44,517 nt of DNA from Nitrospira sp. (GTDB lineage: Bacteria > Nitrospirota > Nitrospiria > Nitrospirales > Nitrospiraceae): assembly GCA_018242725.1 (NCBI GenBank), contig JAFEBI010000017.1, forward strand, positions 1 through 44,517. Direction: 5' to 3'. This document shows, piece by piece, positions 7,651 to 16,000 of the stretch (position 1 is the first letter of the stretch; each line of letters opens with the position of its first letter). The notes below the pieces were generated by a model. That model saw only the letters and a list, made by a program, of their open reading frames with translations. It ran no database searches and was not told where the DNA came from. Made by a program: the position numbers and the translations under genes.

Positions 7651-8925
7651 CTATCCCGGTAAGGCTTGATACCACCCATTGGCTTGAACCAGGGAAATTG
7701 TGCTGTCAAAAAGCCGACTGATCTGCTCGCTCGTGAGCAGCGTTGACTTGGGACCATCAGCCACGATTTTCCCATCTTTGAGAAAAATCACGCGATCGAT
7801 CTCCGGTGGAATTTCATGCAGGTGATGCGTCACCAGCAGGACGGTCTTGCCTTTGGTGATTTGCATACGCAACAGATCCAGGTATTGGAAACAGGCCTTG
7901 AGATCAAGACCACTGGTCGGCTCATCAAATACTAATACCGGTGGATCATGTACGAGGGCTCGCCCCAACAGAAATCGTCGCTGCTCACCGGTGGACAAAT
8001 GGCCAAAGCGGCGACCGGACAAGTCCATCACTCCCAATTCCTGCATCACTTCGTACGCCCTCGTCATCTGTGTTTTGCTGAACTCTTGATAGGCATAGGT
8101 ATCGTTGCTCGCATAAAACCCTGACAGGATCACATTCAGCCCTTCAGCACAGATCAAATAGTCTCGTTGCAAGTCATGCGATACAATACCGATCTGTTTT
8201 CGCACATCCCAGATATTCCACTGTTCCTCTCCGAACAGGGCCCACCGCGTGTTGTCCTTCGGCATGGCATGGACTTCACCCGACAATAACTTGAGCAGCG
8301 TGGATTTCCCTGCCCCATTCGGACCAAGGATGGCCGCGTGCTCACCCCCATGCAGGGCAAAAGACAAATCAGAAAAGACGCAGGTGTCCCCTCGATAGAC
8401 CGTGGCATGCTGAATCTCGACGATCGCGGGAGTCATGGCTGAAGGACGAGGCGATTCGACCGGAACCGCCGCTGAACGATTAGCCGACTTTCCACCTCGG
8501 CGTGCCTGTTCAAGACCGGCTCGGGCAAGCGCATCCACCCGTTCATTCTCCGGATGGCCGCTATGCCCCCTGACCCAATGCCATTCAAGTTGGTGCTTAG
8601 CGGCCAGCGCATCGAGCCGCCGCCACAAGTCTTCATTCTTGACTGGATCTTTCCCGGCAGTCTTCCACCCACGCTGCTTCCAACTATGAATCCATTCGCT
8701 GATGCCTTTTTGAACATACTGCGAATCGGTATAGACCCGTGCTTGCACAGATTGAGAAAACGATTGCAACGCCTCGATCACAGCGAGCAACTCCATCCGG
8801 TTGTTCGTTGTCCCCGGCTCGCCACCAGAAAATTCCGTATCGCCTTTCCCATCCCGCACCAAGACTCCCCAACCCCCAGGTCCAGGGTTCCCACTACACG
8901 CTCCATCGGTATAGATCTCGATCAT
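7651..8925 (-). CDS. RNase HI fused to an ABC-type ATPase
   Basis: A 424-aa protein from ATG 8925, which has GAGGTGG 6 nt upstream. Residues 1-140 are ribonuclease HI, with all four metal ligands: Asp7 (YTDG), Glu45 (NNRMEL), Asp67 (YTDSQ) and Asp131 (NERVDAL). A basic, Ser/Pro-rich linker of ~25 residues leads to an ABC ATPase (residues ~165-424) with Walker [10 protein letters not shown] (201-209), signature LSTGEQ (310-315), Walker B LVFDEPT (331-337) and H-loop VTHH. The ABC half resembles ModF/YlmA-type stand-alone cassettes without membrane helices. No ribosome site precedes the internal Met164, so one polypeptide is likely. RNase HI removes RNA from RNA-DNA hybrids; what the ATPase adds is unknown. 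Confidence 0.9.
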   Translation of the reverse strand: MIEIYTDGACSGNPGPGGWGVLVRDGKGDTEFSGGEPGTTNNRMELLAVIEALQSFSQSVQARVYTDSQYVQKGISEWIHSWKQRGWKTAGKDPVKNEDLWRRLDALAAKHQLEWHWVRGHSGHPENERVDALARAGLEQARRGGKSANRSAAVPVESPRPSAMTPAIVEIQHATVYRGDTCVFSDLSFALHGGEHAAILGPNGAGKSTLLKLLSGEVHAMPKDNTRWALFGEEQWNIWDVRKQIGIVSHDLQRDYLICAEGLNVILSGFYASNDTYAYQEFSKTQMTRAYEVMQELGVMDLSGRRFGHLSTGEQRRFLLGRALVHDPPVLVFDEPTSGLDLKACFQYLDLLRMQITKGKTVLLVTHHLHEIPPEIDRVIFLKDGKIVADGPKSTLLTSEQISRLFDSTISLVQANGWYQALPG

Positions 8926-9000
8926 GCAACCACCTCGTATGTCCCTCGCATCCGCGATTGTACTATGACGTCTTTCAGTCGAACCATAGCCGTTGACCAT

Positions 9001-9015
9001 AGTCATCAGATGACT
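9001..9015. promoter_or_regulatory. 15-bp palindrome in the divergent rnhA-ABC / crcB spacer
   Basis: AGTCATC-A-GATGACT is a perfect 7-bp dyad around one base. It lies between the divergent fusion gene (start 8925) and crcB (start 9080), a natural operator position. No fluoride-riboswitch-like sequence could be recognised here. Confidence 0.35.
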
Positions 9016-9079
9016 CGGCACAGTCATTTAAGTACAATGGTGCCTTAATCGCAACCTCACTTTTTCAGCGAACCATACT

Positions 9080-9463
9080 TTGCGTACCCTCTTCCTCATC
9101 GGCGCCGGCGGTTTCGTTGGCTCCATCCTTCGCTATCTCGTCAGCGGATACGCCCAACAGTTGAGTAAGAGCATTCAATTCCCGTTCGGCACCCTGGCCG
9201 TCAATATTCTCGGCTGCGCACTGGTCGGCTTCCTTGCGGAACTGGCTGATCAGCGCAGCGTGATCACTGGAGAAACTCGAGCCTTTCTCATCGTTGGGAT
9301 TCTTGGCGGTTTCACCACATTTTCAGCGTTTGGGAACGAAACGATGAACCTCTTACGTGATGGGGAACTGTGGCTCGCCTGCGGCAACATCGTCGGCCAT
9401 ACAGTCCTGGGCCTTGGTGCAGTCTGGCTTGGTTACTCCACGGCCTATCTCTTATGGAAATAA
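9080..9463 (+). CDS. crcB: Fluoride ion channel CrcB/FluC
   Basis: A 127-aa protein with four membrane helices that exports fluoride as a dual-topology dimer. Family motifs are present in order: GGFVGSILRY near the N-terminus, FPFGTLAVNILG (the conserved Asn of the pore), and GILGGFTTFSAFGNE, the break in helix 3 with the two phenylalanines of the fluoride path. The start is a TTG at 9080; a weak ribosome site makes it uncertain, but no upstream alternative exists. The next gene, a DUF190 protein, starts 3 nt after its stop, an arrangement common for crcB. Confidence 0.93.
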   Translation: MRTLFLIGAGGFVGSILRYLVSGYAQQLSKSIQFPFGTLAVNILGCALVGFLAELADQRSVITGETRAFLIVGILGGFTTFSAFGNETMNLLRDGELWLACGNIVGHTVLGLGAVWLGYSTAYLLWK

Positions 9464-9466
9464 ACT

Positions 9467-9808
9467 ATGCGCGTTGAAAACGGCTGCTTGCTGAGAATCT
9501 ATCTTGGAGAAGGTGATAAACAGGCCGGACGGCCGCTCTATGAATGGATCGTCGGTCAGGCCCATGCGCGGCAACTGGCAGGCGCCACCGTCTACCGTGG
9601 GCTTATGGGATTCGGGCCCCACACCCGCACGATCCATACCTTCAAGATCGAACGTTTAGCTGAGAATCTCCCCATCACCATTGAGATTATCGACGCTCAA
9701 GACAAAATTGAAGAGTTCCTCGCCTGGGTCGGACAGCAGATCACATCGAGTCTCCTTGCCACCACGCAAACAATCGAGCTCCGCTCCATTCCAGATAAGC
9801 CAAGATAG
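9467..9808 (+). CDS. DUF190 family protein
   Basis: A 113-aa soluble protein matching DUF190 over its full length: RIYLGEGDK near the N-terminus, then LYEWIVGQAHARQLAGATVYRG-type helix and GFGP turn, and a C-terminal half with IEIIDAQDKIEEFL. DUF190 proteins have a ferredoxin-like PII-related fold and often sit beside crcB, which is the case here (3-nt gap). A regulatory role on fluoride export has been proposed from context but not shown. Confidence 0.88.
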   Translation: MRVENGCLLRIYLGEGDKQAGRPLYEWIVGQAHARQLAGATVYRGLMGFGPHTRTIHTFKIERLAENLPITIEIIDAQDKIEEFLAWVGQQITSSLLATTQTIELRSIPDKPR

Positions 9809-9912
9809 CACAGCCTCACCCCTCTGACCGCATTCTCACTTTGTCGCCTGTGGCAGTTTTTGCATCATCTTTGTCATTGTGCCATTCTCCGTTTGGTGGG
9901 AGGATGCTGATC

Positions 9913-10923
9913 ATGAAGCCGAAGCAAACAAAGAAGACGCCCCGCACACGCACCATTGCATTGCTCGGATTCGACGGCGCTGCTGTCCTCGATTTAACCG
10001 GACCACACGAAGTCTTCTCCCTCACCGCGCATTTCGTACAAGACAAGAGTGTGCCACCCTATCGCCTCGTACTTCTGTCTGATCAAGCCGGCCCCTTTCG
10101 CACAGCGACGGGACTTAGCCTGATCGCCGATGCAGCATGGCGTGATTATCACGAAAAAATAGATACCCTGCTGGTAGCGGGCGGTCCGGATATGACGCCT
10201 CTCATAAATAATCACAGGCTACTGGCCTGGCTACGCTCCATGTCTCGTCGTATAAGACGCATCGGATCCATCTGTACGGGCGCATTCGTACTTGCGAGGG
10301 CCGGTTTGCTCGAGAACCGCCGCGCCACGACTCACTGGATGGAAGTTTCAAGATTAAGCCAGGAATATCCAACCGTCACAGTTGAGCCTGATGCTATCTA
10401 TATCCGAGACGGACACATCTTTACCTCTGCCGGCATCACCGCTGGAATGGATCTCGCGCTAGCCCTGGTGGAAGAAGATTTCGGCCGTCAAACCGCCTTG
10501 GCCGTGGCGCGTATGCTGGTCCTCTTTCTGAAACGTCCCGGCGGGCAATCCCAATTCAGCACACAACTCCAAGCCCAGGCCGTTGAAGGCCAACGATTAA
10601 CCGGCCTTTTAACCTGGCTGGCAGATCATCGCCACGAACCGATGACTGTTGAAGACATGGCCTCACAAGCAGGCATGAGTTCACGAACCTTCGCGCGAGT
10701 TTTTGCCATGGAAACCGGAGATACACCGGCTCTGTATTTAGAAAAGCTTCGCATGGAACAGGCTGTTCGCCTGCTGGAAACCTGCAGCACGTCACTCGAC
10801 GTCATCGCTCAGGAATGTGGCTTTACCGGACATGAACAGTTACGACGCACGTTCCAACGTCACAAGGGTATCACGCCTCAGGCATATCAACAGCGATTCC
10901 ACTCAACCGGAGCTCACAAGTAA
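9913..10923 (+). CDS. GlxA-type regulator: DJ-1/PfpI domain with AraC HTH
   Basis: A 336-aa transcriptional regulator. The N-terminal half is a DJ-1/PfpI (glutamine amidotransferase-like) domain with the nucleophile-elbow cysteine Cys121 in SICTGA. The C-terminal ~100 residues form an AraC-type double helix-turn-helix (EDMASQAGMSSRTFARVF and DVIAQECGFTGHEQLRRTF). ATG 9913 is chosen since GGGAGG sits 10 nt upstream; ATG 9904 is directly adjacent to the same site. It precedes the stand-alone DJ-1 gene at 10962 by 38 nt on the same strand and may control it. The ligand is unknown. Confidence 0.88.
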   Translation: MKPKQTKKTPRTRTIALLGFDGAAVLDLTGPHEVFSLTAHFVQDKSVPPYRLVLLSDQAGPFRTATGLSLIADAAWRDYHEKIDTLLVAGGPDMTPLINNHRLLAWLRSMSRRIRRIGSICTGAFVLARAGLLENRRATTHWMEVSRLSQEYPTVTVEPDAIYIRDGHIFTSAGITAGMDLALALVEEDFGRQTALAVARMLVLFLKRPGGQSQFSTQLQAQAVEGQRLTGLLTWLADHRHEPMTVEDMASQAGMSSRTFARVFAMETGDTPALYLEKLRMEQAVRLLETCSTSLDVIAQECGFTGHEQLRRTFQRHKGITPQAYQQRFHSTGAHK

Positions 10924-10961
10924 GACGCTCAACTTGTCCACCACTATGAGAGGAGAGGGCA

Positions 10962-11636
10962 ATGGAAACTGCAACTGATGGGAAGAGCTTACAAGTTGCA
11001 ATACTGTTGTATGACGGCATGACGGCGCTGGATGCGATCGGCCCCTACGAAGTGCTTCAAGTACCAGGACTCAAGACCGATGTCCGCTTTGTCGCAACTG
11101 AGCGCGGCGTCAAACGAACAGATTTCGGCAAGCTCCGCCTCACGGCAGACTACTCGCTGGAAGAGACCCCGAGACCAGATATTCTCCTGATCCCTGGGAC
11201 TCCCTATCCACAAGCGGTGATGGGCGATCCCAAAGTGATCGAGTGGATCACACAGGCCCACAAGACCACCAAGTGGACGACCTCCGTCTGCACTGGTGCC
11301 TTAGCCCTTGCAGCAGCCGGTGTGCTTCGAGGTTTACAGGCCACCACCCATTGGCTCGCCCTCGATGCCTTGAAACAATTTGGCGCTATCCCGACAAACG
11401 AGCGGGTCGTCCGTCAAGGAAAGATTTTCACCGCCGCTGGGGTTTCCTCTGGGATCGACATGGCCCTGACCTTAGTCGCCGAAGAATTCGGAGTCGAAGC
11501 GGCGCAGCTCACTCAACTCTTAATCGAGTACGATCCGCAGCCGCCATTCAATGCCGGCAGCCCAGACAAGGCGCCAGCACAGATCGTCACCGCTGCGTGC
11601 GAGGGATTTGCAAAACTCCAAGCAAGGGCACAGTGA
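10962..11636 (+). CDS. DJ-1/PfpI family protein (isonitrile hydratase-like)
   Basis: A 224-aa protein from ATG 10962 with GAGAGGAGAGG upstream. It aligns in layout with the amidotransferase half of GlxA-type regulators and with isonitrile hydratase (InhA) proteins: ILLYDGMTALDAIGPYEVLQ near the N-terminus, and the nucleophile Cys110 in SVCTGALALAAAG. There is no HTH. The same fold occurs in the regulator just upstream, so the pair may be a duplicated unit. The last ~30 codons are mirrored in a relic at 12847-12933. Confidence 0.85.
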   Translation: METATDGKSLQVAILLYDGMTALDAIGPYEVLQVPGLKTDVRFVATERGVKRTDFGKLRLTADYSLEETPRPDILLIPGTPYPQAVMGDPKVIEWITQAHKTTKWTTSVCTGALALAAAGVLRGLQATTHWLALDALKQFGAIPTNERVVRQGKIFTAAGVSSGIDMALTLVAEEFGVEAAQLTQLLIEYDPQPPFNAGSPDKAPAQIVTAACEGFAKLQARAQ

Positions 11637-11730
11637 CGGCCTGTACGTAGCCGTACAGAGAATGCAGGTACTACCGGGGATTTTCCAATCTGTCGATCAG
11701 GAGGAGGATTTGGGAGGCCATCTAGCAAGG
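11541..11730. repeat. Direct repeat, copy A (pfpI 3' end plus CHAT-gene 3' relic)
   Basis: This 190-bp block matches 12841-13030 without gaps at a constant offset of 1300 bp; I count about 145 of 190 identities (76%). It contains the last codons of the DJ-1 gene and, on the other strand, a relic of a CHAT-gene 3' end. Confidence 0.85.
11671..11721 (-). pseudogene. Relic of the C-terminus of a second CHAT/TPR gene
   Basis: Sixteen codons read MASQILLLIDRLENPR and end at TAG. They align with the final codons of the large TIR-CHAT gene (MAAEILFLIEQLEKPR then TAA) at the same stop position. An in-frame stop precedes the Met directly, so only this tail remains. It sits convergent to the pfpI 3' end exactly as the intact gene does to the second pfpI relic. 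Confidence 0.65.
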
Positions 11731-11843
11731 GAAATCATAAAAGGCATCGCACCTTAACTCTTCGTACTATTCATTCTCCAGGCTTTTGAGACCATTTTTT
11801 CATCTGGGCCTCTCATCAGGCATCGGACTTTGATCACCATACA

Positions 11844-12242
11844 TCACACCCAATTTTCCAGCCGAAGGCCGGGAACACGCTGAAACTCCCTGACGTTGTT
11901 GCTCACAAGCCGAACCCCAAGGCTCAAGGCATGGGCAGCAATGAGCATGTCCATTGAGCCAATCGGGGTCCCCTTTGCCTCAAGTTGCCCACGCAGGCGA
12001 CCATAGGACCAGGCTGCAGCCTGGTCAAACCCAGCGACCTGGAGCGGAGCGAGAAACTGCTCAAGGGCATGGCGATTCTTGGACGAATGCCGACTTTTGC
12101 TGACTCCATACGCCAATTCAGCGATCGTGATGCTGGAAATTCCGATGTCGCCGACAGGGTACGACAGGAAGCGTTCGATAATGGAGGGAGGCTGCTGTTT
12201 GATGAGGTAAATGCAGATGTTGGTATCCAGCATCACCTTCAT
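11844..12242 (-). CDS. vapC: VapC-type PIN-domain toxin RNase
   Basis: A 132-aa PIN domain, the endoribonuclease half of a VapBC toxin-antitoxin pair. The acidic metal-binding residues are visible: Asp6 in LDTN, Glu in TIAELAYGV (about residue 42), and Asp in IGSMDMLIAAHAL (about residue 99), followed by VSNNVREF. It has the normal length. Its ATG overlaps the antitoxin stop by 4 nt (ATGA), giving coupled translation. VapC toxins usually cut tRNA or rRNA; the target of this one cannot be read from sequence. Confidence 0.93.
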   Translation of the reverse strand: MKVMLDTNICIYLIKQQPPSIIERFLSYPVGDIGISSITIAELAYGVSKSRHSSKNRHALEQFLAPLQVAGFDQAAAWSYGRLRGQLEAKGTPIGSMDMLIAAHALSLGVRLVSNNVREFQRVPGLRLENWV

Positions 12243-12487
12243 ACAAAGGGCCGCTTTCGTTTCTGGAGCGGAGGCTGTTGTCTTCCCCCTCCCATGAAGT
12301 CGTCCGTAAACATGGTGAGGCTGTCGGTGAGCGACTGCCAGGTCAGCTTCTTTGGGCGAATCACAAGCGTATTGCCTCGACGCTGAATCTCCACCTCCTC
12401 ACCCTCCAGCTGAAACTCGCGGGGGATTCGTACAGCCTGGCTGTTACCGCTCATAAACAGCTTTGTGTTCTTCTTCCTCGCCACCAT
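12239..12487 (-). CDS. vapB: VapB antitoxin, AbrB/MazE-type fold
   Basis: An 82-aa antitoxin from ATG 12487 with GGAAGG upstream. The N-terminus (TKLFMSGNSQAVRIPREF, EVEIQRRGNTLVIRP) is the swapped-hairpin AbrB/SpoVT DNA-binding fold of VagC/VapB antitoxins. The basic, disordered C-terminus would bind and block VapC, which follows with a 4-nt overlap. The upstream dyad at 12501-12522 is the likely self-regulating operator, and a second copy of the whole promoter lies 181 bp further upstream. Confidence 0.9.
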   Translation of the reverse strand: MVARKKNTKLFMSGNSQAVRIPREFQLEGEEVEIQRRGNTLVIRPKKLTWQSLTDSLTMFTDDFMGGGRQQPPLQKRKRPFV

Positions 12488-12841
12488 AATCCTTCCACCA
12501 TGTATATACGTCATGATATACATCCTACCATTCGCGGTCAACAACATCGCCGAATGGCAAGACGAAATGACGGTGTAGGAGGCCGGAAGACTGCCTAGAT
12601 AGGAAGGCCCGGCCCCCTCATTGCAATCCTAGCAATCACTCCCGACCCCTTATTTTCTCCCGTCTCATAATCCTTCCACCATGTACATACGTCATGATAT
12701 ACAGCCTACCATTCACTGTCAATAACATCGCTGAATGGTAAGACGAAAGGACAGTGCAGGAGTCCGGAAGACTGCCTAGATAGCAAGACCAGGCCCCCTC
12801 ATTGCAATCCTAGCAATCACTCCCGACCCCTTATCTTCTCC
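12485..12841. repeat. Tandem direct repeat of the vapBC promoter region (2 x ~176 bp)
   Basis: Copy 1 (12485-12660) begins at the vapB start codon and runs upstream. Copy 2 (12666-12841) repeats it with 181-bp spacing and few differences; the run CTCATTGCAATCCTAGCAAT is identical in both. Copy 2 has no vapB behind it, so it is an orphan promoter-operator. No gene lies in this stretch. Confidence 0.9.
12501..12522. promoter_or_regulatory. Putative vapBC operator dyad
   Basis: TGTATAT-ACGTCATG-ATATACA is a perfect 7-bp inverted repeat with an 8-nt centre, 13 nt before the vapB start. Antitoxin-toxin complexes typically bind such dyads to repress their own operon. A near-copy (TGTACAT...ATATACA) stands at 12682-12703. 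Confidence 0.6.
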
Positions 12842-13030
12842 GGTCGTTCAATGCTGGCAGTCCGGAGAAGGCGCCGTCACAGGTCGTCACCGCAGCGCGC
12901 GAGGGATTTGCCAAACTCCAGGCGACGGCACAGCGAAAGACTGACTGGTGTCGTGCAGGGGATGCAGGTGTTACCGTGGCTTTTCCAGCTGTTCGATCAG
13001 GAAGAGGATTTCGGCGGCCATCGTGCAGTG
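12841..13030. repeat. Direct repeat, copy B (pfpI relic plus live CHAT 3' end)
   Basis: Gapless partner of 11541-11730 at an offset of exactly 1300 bp, about 76% identical. It begins where the second promoter copy ends, so the two duplications abut. Confidence 0.85.
12847..12933 (+). pseudogene. Relic of the C-terminus of a second DJ-1/PfpI gene
   Basis: Twenty-nine in-frame codons match the end of the DJ-1 protein at 10962-11636 in 24 positions, with many silent base changes, so the two copies diverged while coding. Everything upstream of this tail is missing, replaced by the vapBC promoter copy. The frame runs on past the original stop position. Confidence 0.7.
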
Positions 13031-16000
13031 CAAACCTGGCGCGTCGGCAAGGGTGCGCTCGCGGTTGCCCGCAACGATAGCTTTGAGGGCGTCGGCCTCT
13101 GGGGTTCCGACGTTCTTCCATCTCGCGCAATATTGGTCAATCAGCTGCACTGCAGTGTCGCTTTGTCTGAATTGAAGCTCTTGGGCCACGGCATGGAACA
13201 GGTGACCTGAGTATGAGTGGTTCACGCCACCATCGCGGCGGTAGGCGAGGTAGCAGGCAATGGCCTTGCCCTTGGCCTCTGCGGCAACAGCGAGGTTGCC
13301 AGCATCCGTCTCAATATTGGCGAGGATGTCCCACGACTTCCATGCCTTAGATGCCTCGCCAACCTTCGCCTCGCATTCAATTGACCGACAGATTTCCTGC
13401 CGTGCTTCATCCAACCGACGGAGTTTCCGCAGGGTTCTTGCAAGATCGTTCCTTACTTGGCCTTCTCTATAGACGGCATGGCCTTCAGCAAATTTGTCTG
13501 CCGCTTGCCGATGAAAAACAACTGCCTCTTCCGGTCGATTGAGAACATCGTCATACAGCAAGCCCAACTCTGCGAGCGTGTTCGCTTGCCCGGGGGAATT
13601 GTTGAGCCGTACGTAGATTATAAGAGATTTCCGGTAGGCATCTTCCGCTGCTTCAGGCTGGCCTACATCCTTATATGCCATGCCGATCTGACGCCAGATC
13701 GTGGCAACGGATGCTGGTTCGTCCAACTGCGTGAATTGCTTGATTGCCTCGGCATAGGCCTCCAGCGCCTCTTGATACCGCCATTGTCTCATACGGACAA
13801 ACCCAAGCTGGCCTTTGGCAACGGCGACCTGCCGGGCATCACCACATTGCTCGGCACGGCGGATGGCCGCTTCATAGACAGCCGTTGCTTCGTCCATCCG
13901 GCCCAGGCAACACAGACAGTCTCCTTGTTCTGTGATGCAGGCTGACGCCATCGCTTCCGCCGCTAGATAGGGACGATCCTTGGCGATAGTCTCGAAGCGC
14001 TGGAGGACCTCGTCCAGCAGCGGCAGGGCCTGTTCCGCTCGTCCAGCCATCCCCTGCACATGGGCCAGGAACCAGCCGGCCGTTGCCAGATCGAAATCGG
14101 CGCCGGGATACGCATGCTCGCCCATCTGCTCTGCGCACCGGAGCAAACTTTGCGCGCCCTCAAACGCCTCGCGCATCTGACCTCCAGCGAGCTGCTGGTC
14201 AATGTGGGTCTGCAATGCCTTAAATCGCGCGTGATTCCAGGGATCGCCCAGTTCTCCGAGCCTCTTCGCCTCAAAGTCGCGCACCTGCCCCACGCGCTCT
14301 AGCAGCCTCGGCTTTCCAGAGAATTGCAACAATATGTAGAGCTTAGTGGCCAGATCAATTGACGTCTTCGCATCCCCGCTGCGTTGCACATGATCGAGCA
14401 GCGCAAAGAGATTCGGCAACTCCAGCCCCGTCAACGTCGCCGCGAGTTCGGGATTCTGGGACTTCTGCTGCGAGAGAAAACTGGCATAGCCACACATCGC
14501 CTGGACCCAGCGCGCCGTCAGCGCCTCACGCTCCGTGCTACCCAACTGCCCGAGTAAGTATGGGCAGAGCGCGGGAGTGAGCGTGAGATGGTTGTAGCGG
14601 TTTCGCGTCGCTAGTCCTGTCTCGATCAATTCGCCCGCCAGCGTGTCTACGTCTTCTTCTTCCCACTGAAACATGTAGTACAAAGCTTCCAGCTTAATTC
14701 CCCCGTGAAACACACCGAGCACGCGGGCCCGGTCTCGATTCACCTTGGACATGCGACGGAGGGAAAGCTCGATACTGGCGAAGACTGATTTTTCTCGGCG
14801 CTTCGGATCATTGACGGGCAGATTCTCGATCTGCTTGTCCATCTCCTCCATCAACTCGACGAGGGATGTCCGGGTAGCCTCAACGCCCCGTTCCTGCAAC
14901 GCCGGAGCCAGTAGTGTGAGCGTCCGCGCGTGACAATGCACCGTCTCCACAAGTTGTTCGATTTGCTCACGGGCGACATCGCTGGCGCCACCACCGTCTC
15001 CGCCGGCAGCATTCAGCACGCGCTCGACGAGCTTCACTGCATCCTCGCGGTCGAGTTGGTGTAGTTCGCGCCGGTGCTGTCCCCCGTCGAACGGTGCAGG
15101 CAGCGCCTCGCGGCTGGTGAAGACGAGACGCGTGTCGCCCACCTTCAACAATCGTTCGCAGAGTGCGAGGATGGCCTTCAGTTCTCGGCCCGCCTCCTCG
15201 GAAAGCAACTCGGGCGTTTCAAGGTAGGGCGGGATGAGAATGCTTTCCATGTTATCCACCACGAGCAATGTGGCTTGCTCGCGCAACGCACGCTCGACGG
15301 GCAGGATTGCCTGTTCCACATTGCTAAAGGTGGCGGCGGAGTACTTATCCCCGACGAGCTGGCTGCCTATAGCATCAAGTACTGCAGCAACATGACTATG
15401 CGTCTCGACAGATACGAACACCGCGCGGCGGACCTGCTGCGACCGCACCATCCAGCACGCAAACTCGGCGGCGAGCGCCGTCTTTCCCTCGCCGCCCTGC
15501 CCGCGTACGACGGCATACCGCTCGTGATGCAACAGCCGTTGGAGCGCGAGCAGTTCCCTGCTGCGCCCGACAAAGCCAGTTGCGGGTACGGGCGGAAGAT
15601 TTCCAAGACGTGCGGCGAGTGCGGTTTTAAAGTCCTCCACCGTCTGCTTCGCAGGTGTGGTCTTGAACAGCTGCGGGTCGTCCTTTTCCTGGAAGAGGAC
15701 AGGTACAAACCAATCTTCTAGACGCAGTTCGCCCGCGCCGAAGATACGCCCACGAAAGCTGTCATCCTTCAAGCTATGTTGTCCATCAAGCATGGCATCG
15801 CCCACGCGCTGGCCGCGGGCCAACCCGACGTAGAAGGTTTCAACAAACCGGCGCGCAGTCTCCACGAGCACACTGTGGCTCATGGCCACGACGGAGGCCA
15901 CGCCTCGTTGCAACAACTCGGATGCGACGGACTCGGAAGTGTCCTCAGCCAGGGCGGTCTGACAGGCTTCGAGAAAGACCAGCGGAATCCGGTAGTCTCT

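Noticed and set aside
8926..9079. Possible fluoride riboswitch upstream of crcB
   Set aside because: No sequence resembling the crcB-motif core was found; only a palindrome at 9001-9015.
12488..12841. Two repeated units with short spacing, checked as a possible CRISPR or iteron array
   Set aside because: Only two ~176-bp units, one of them the vapB promoter; a tandem duplication explains it.
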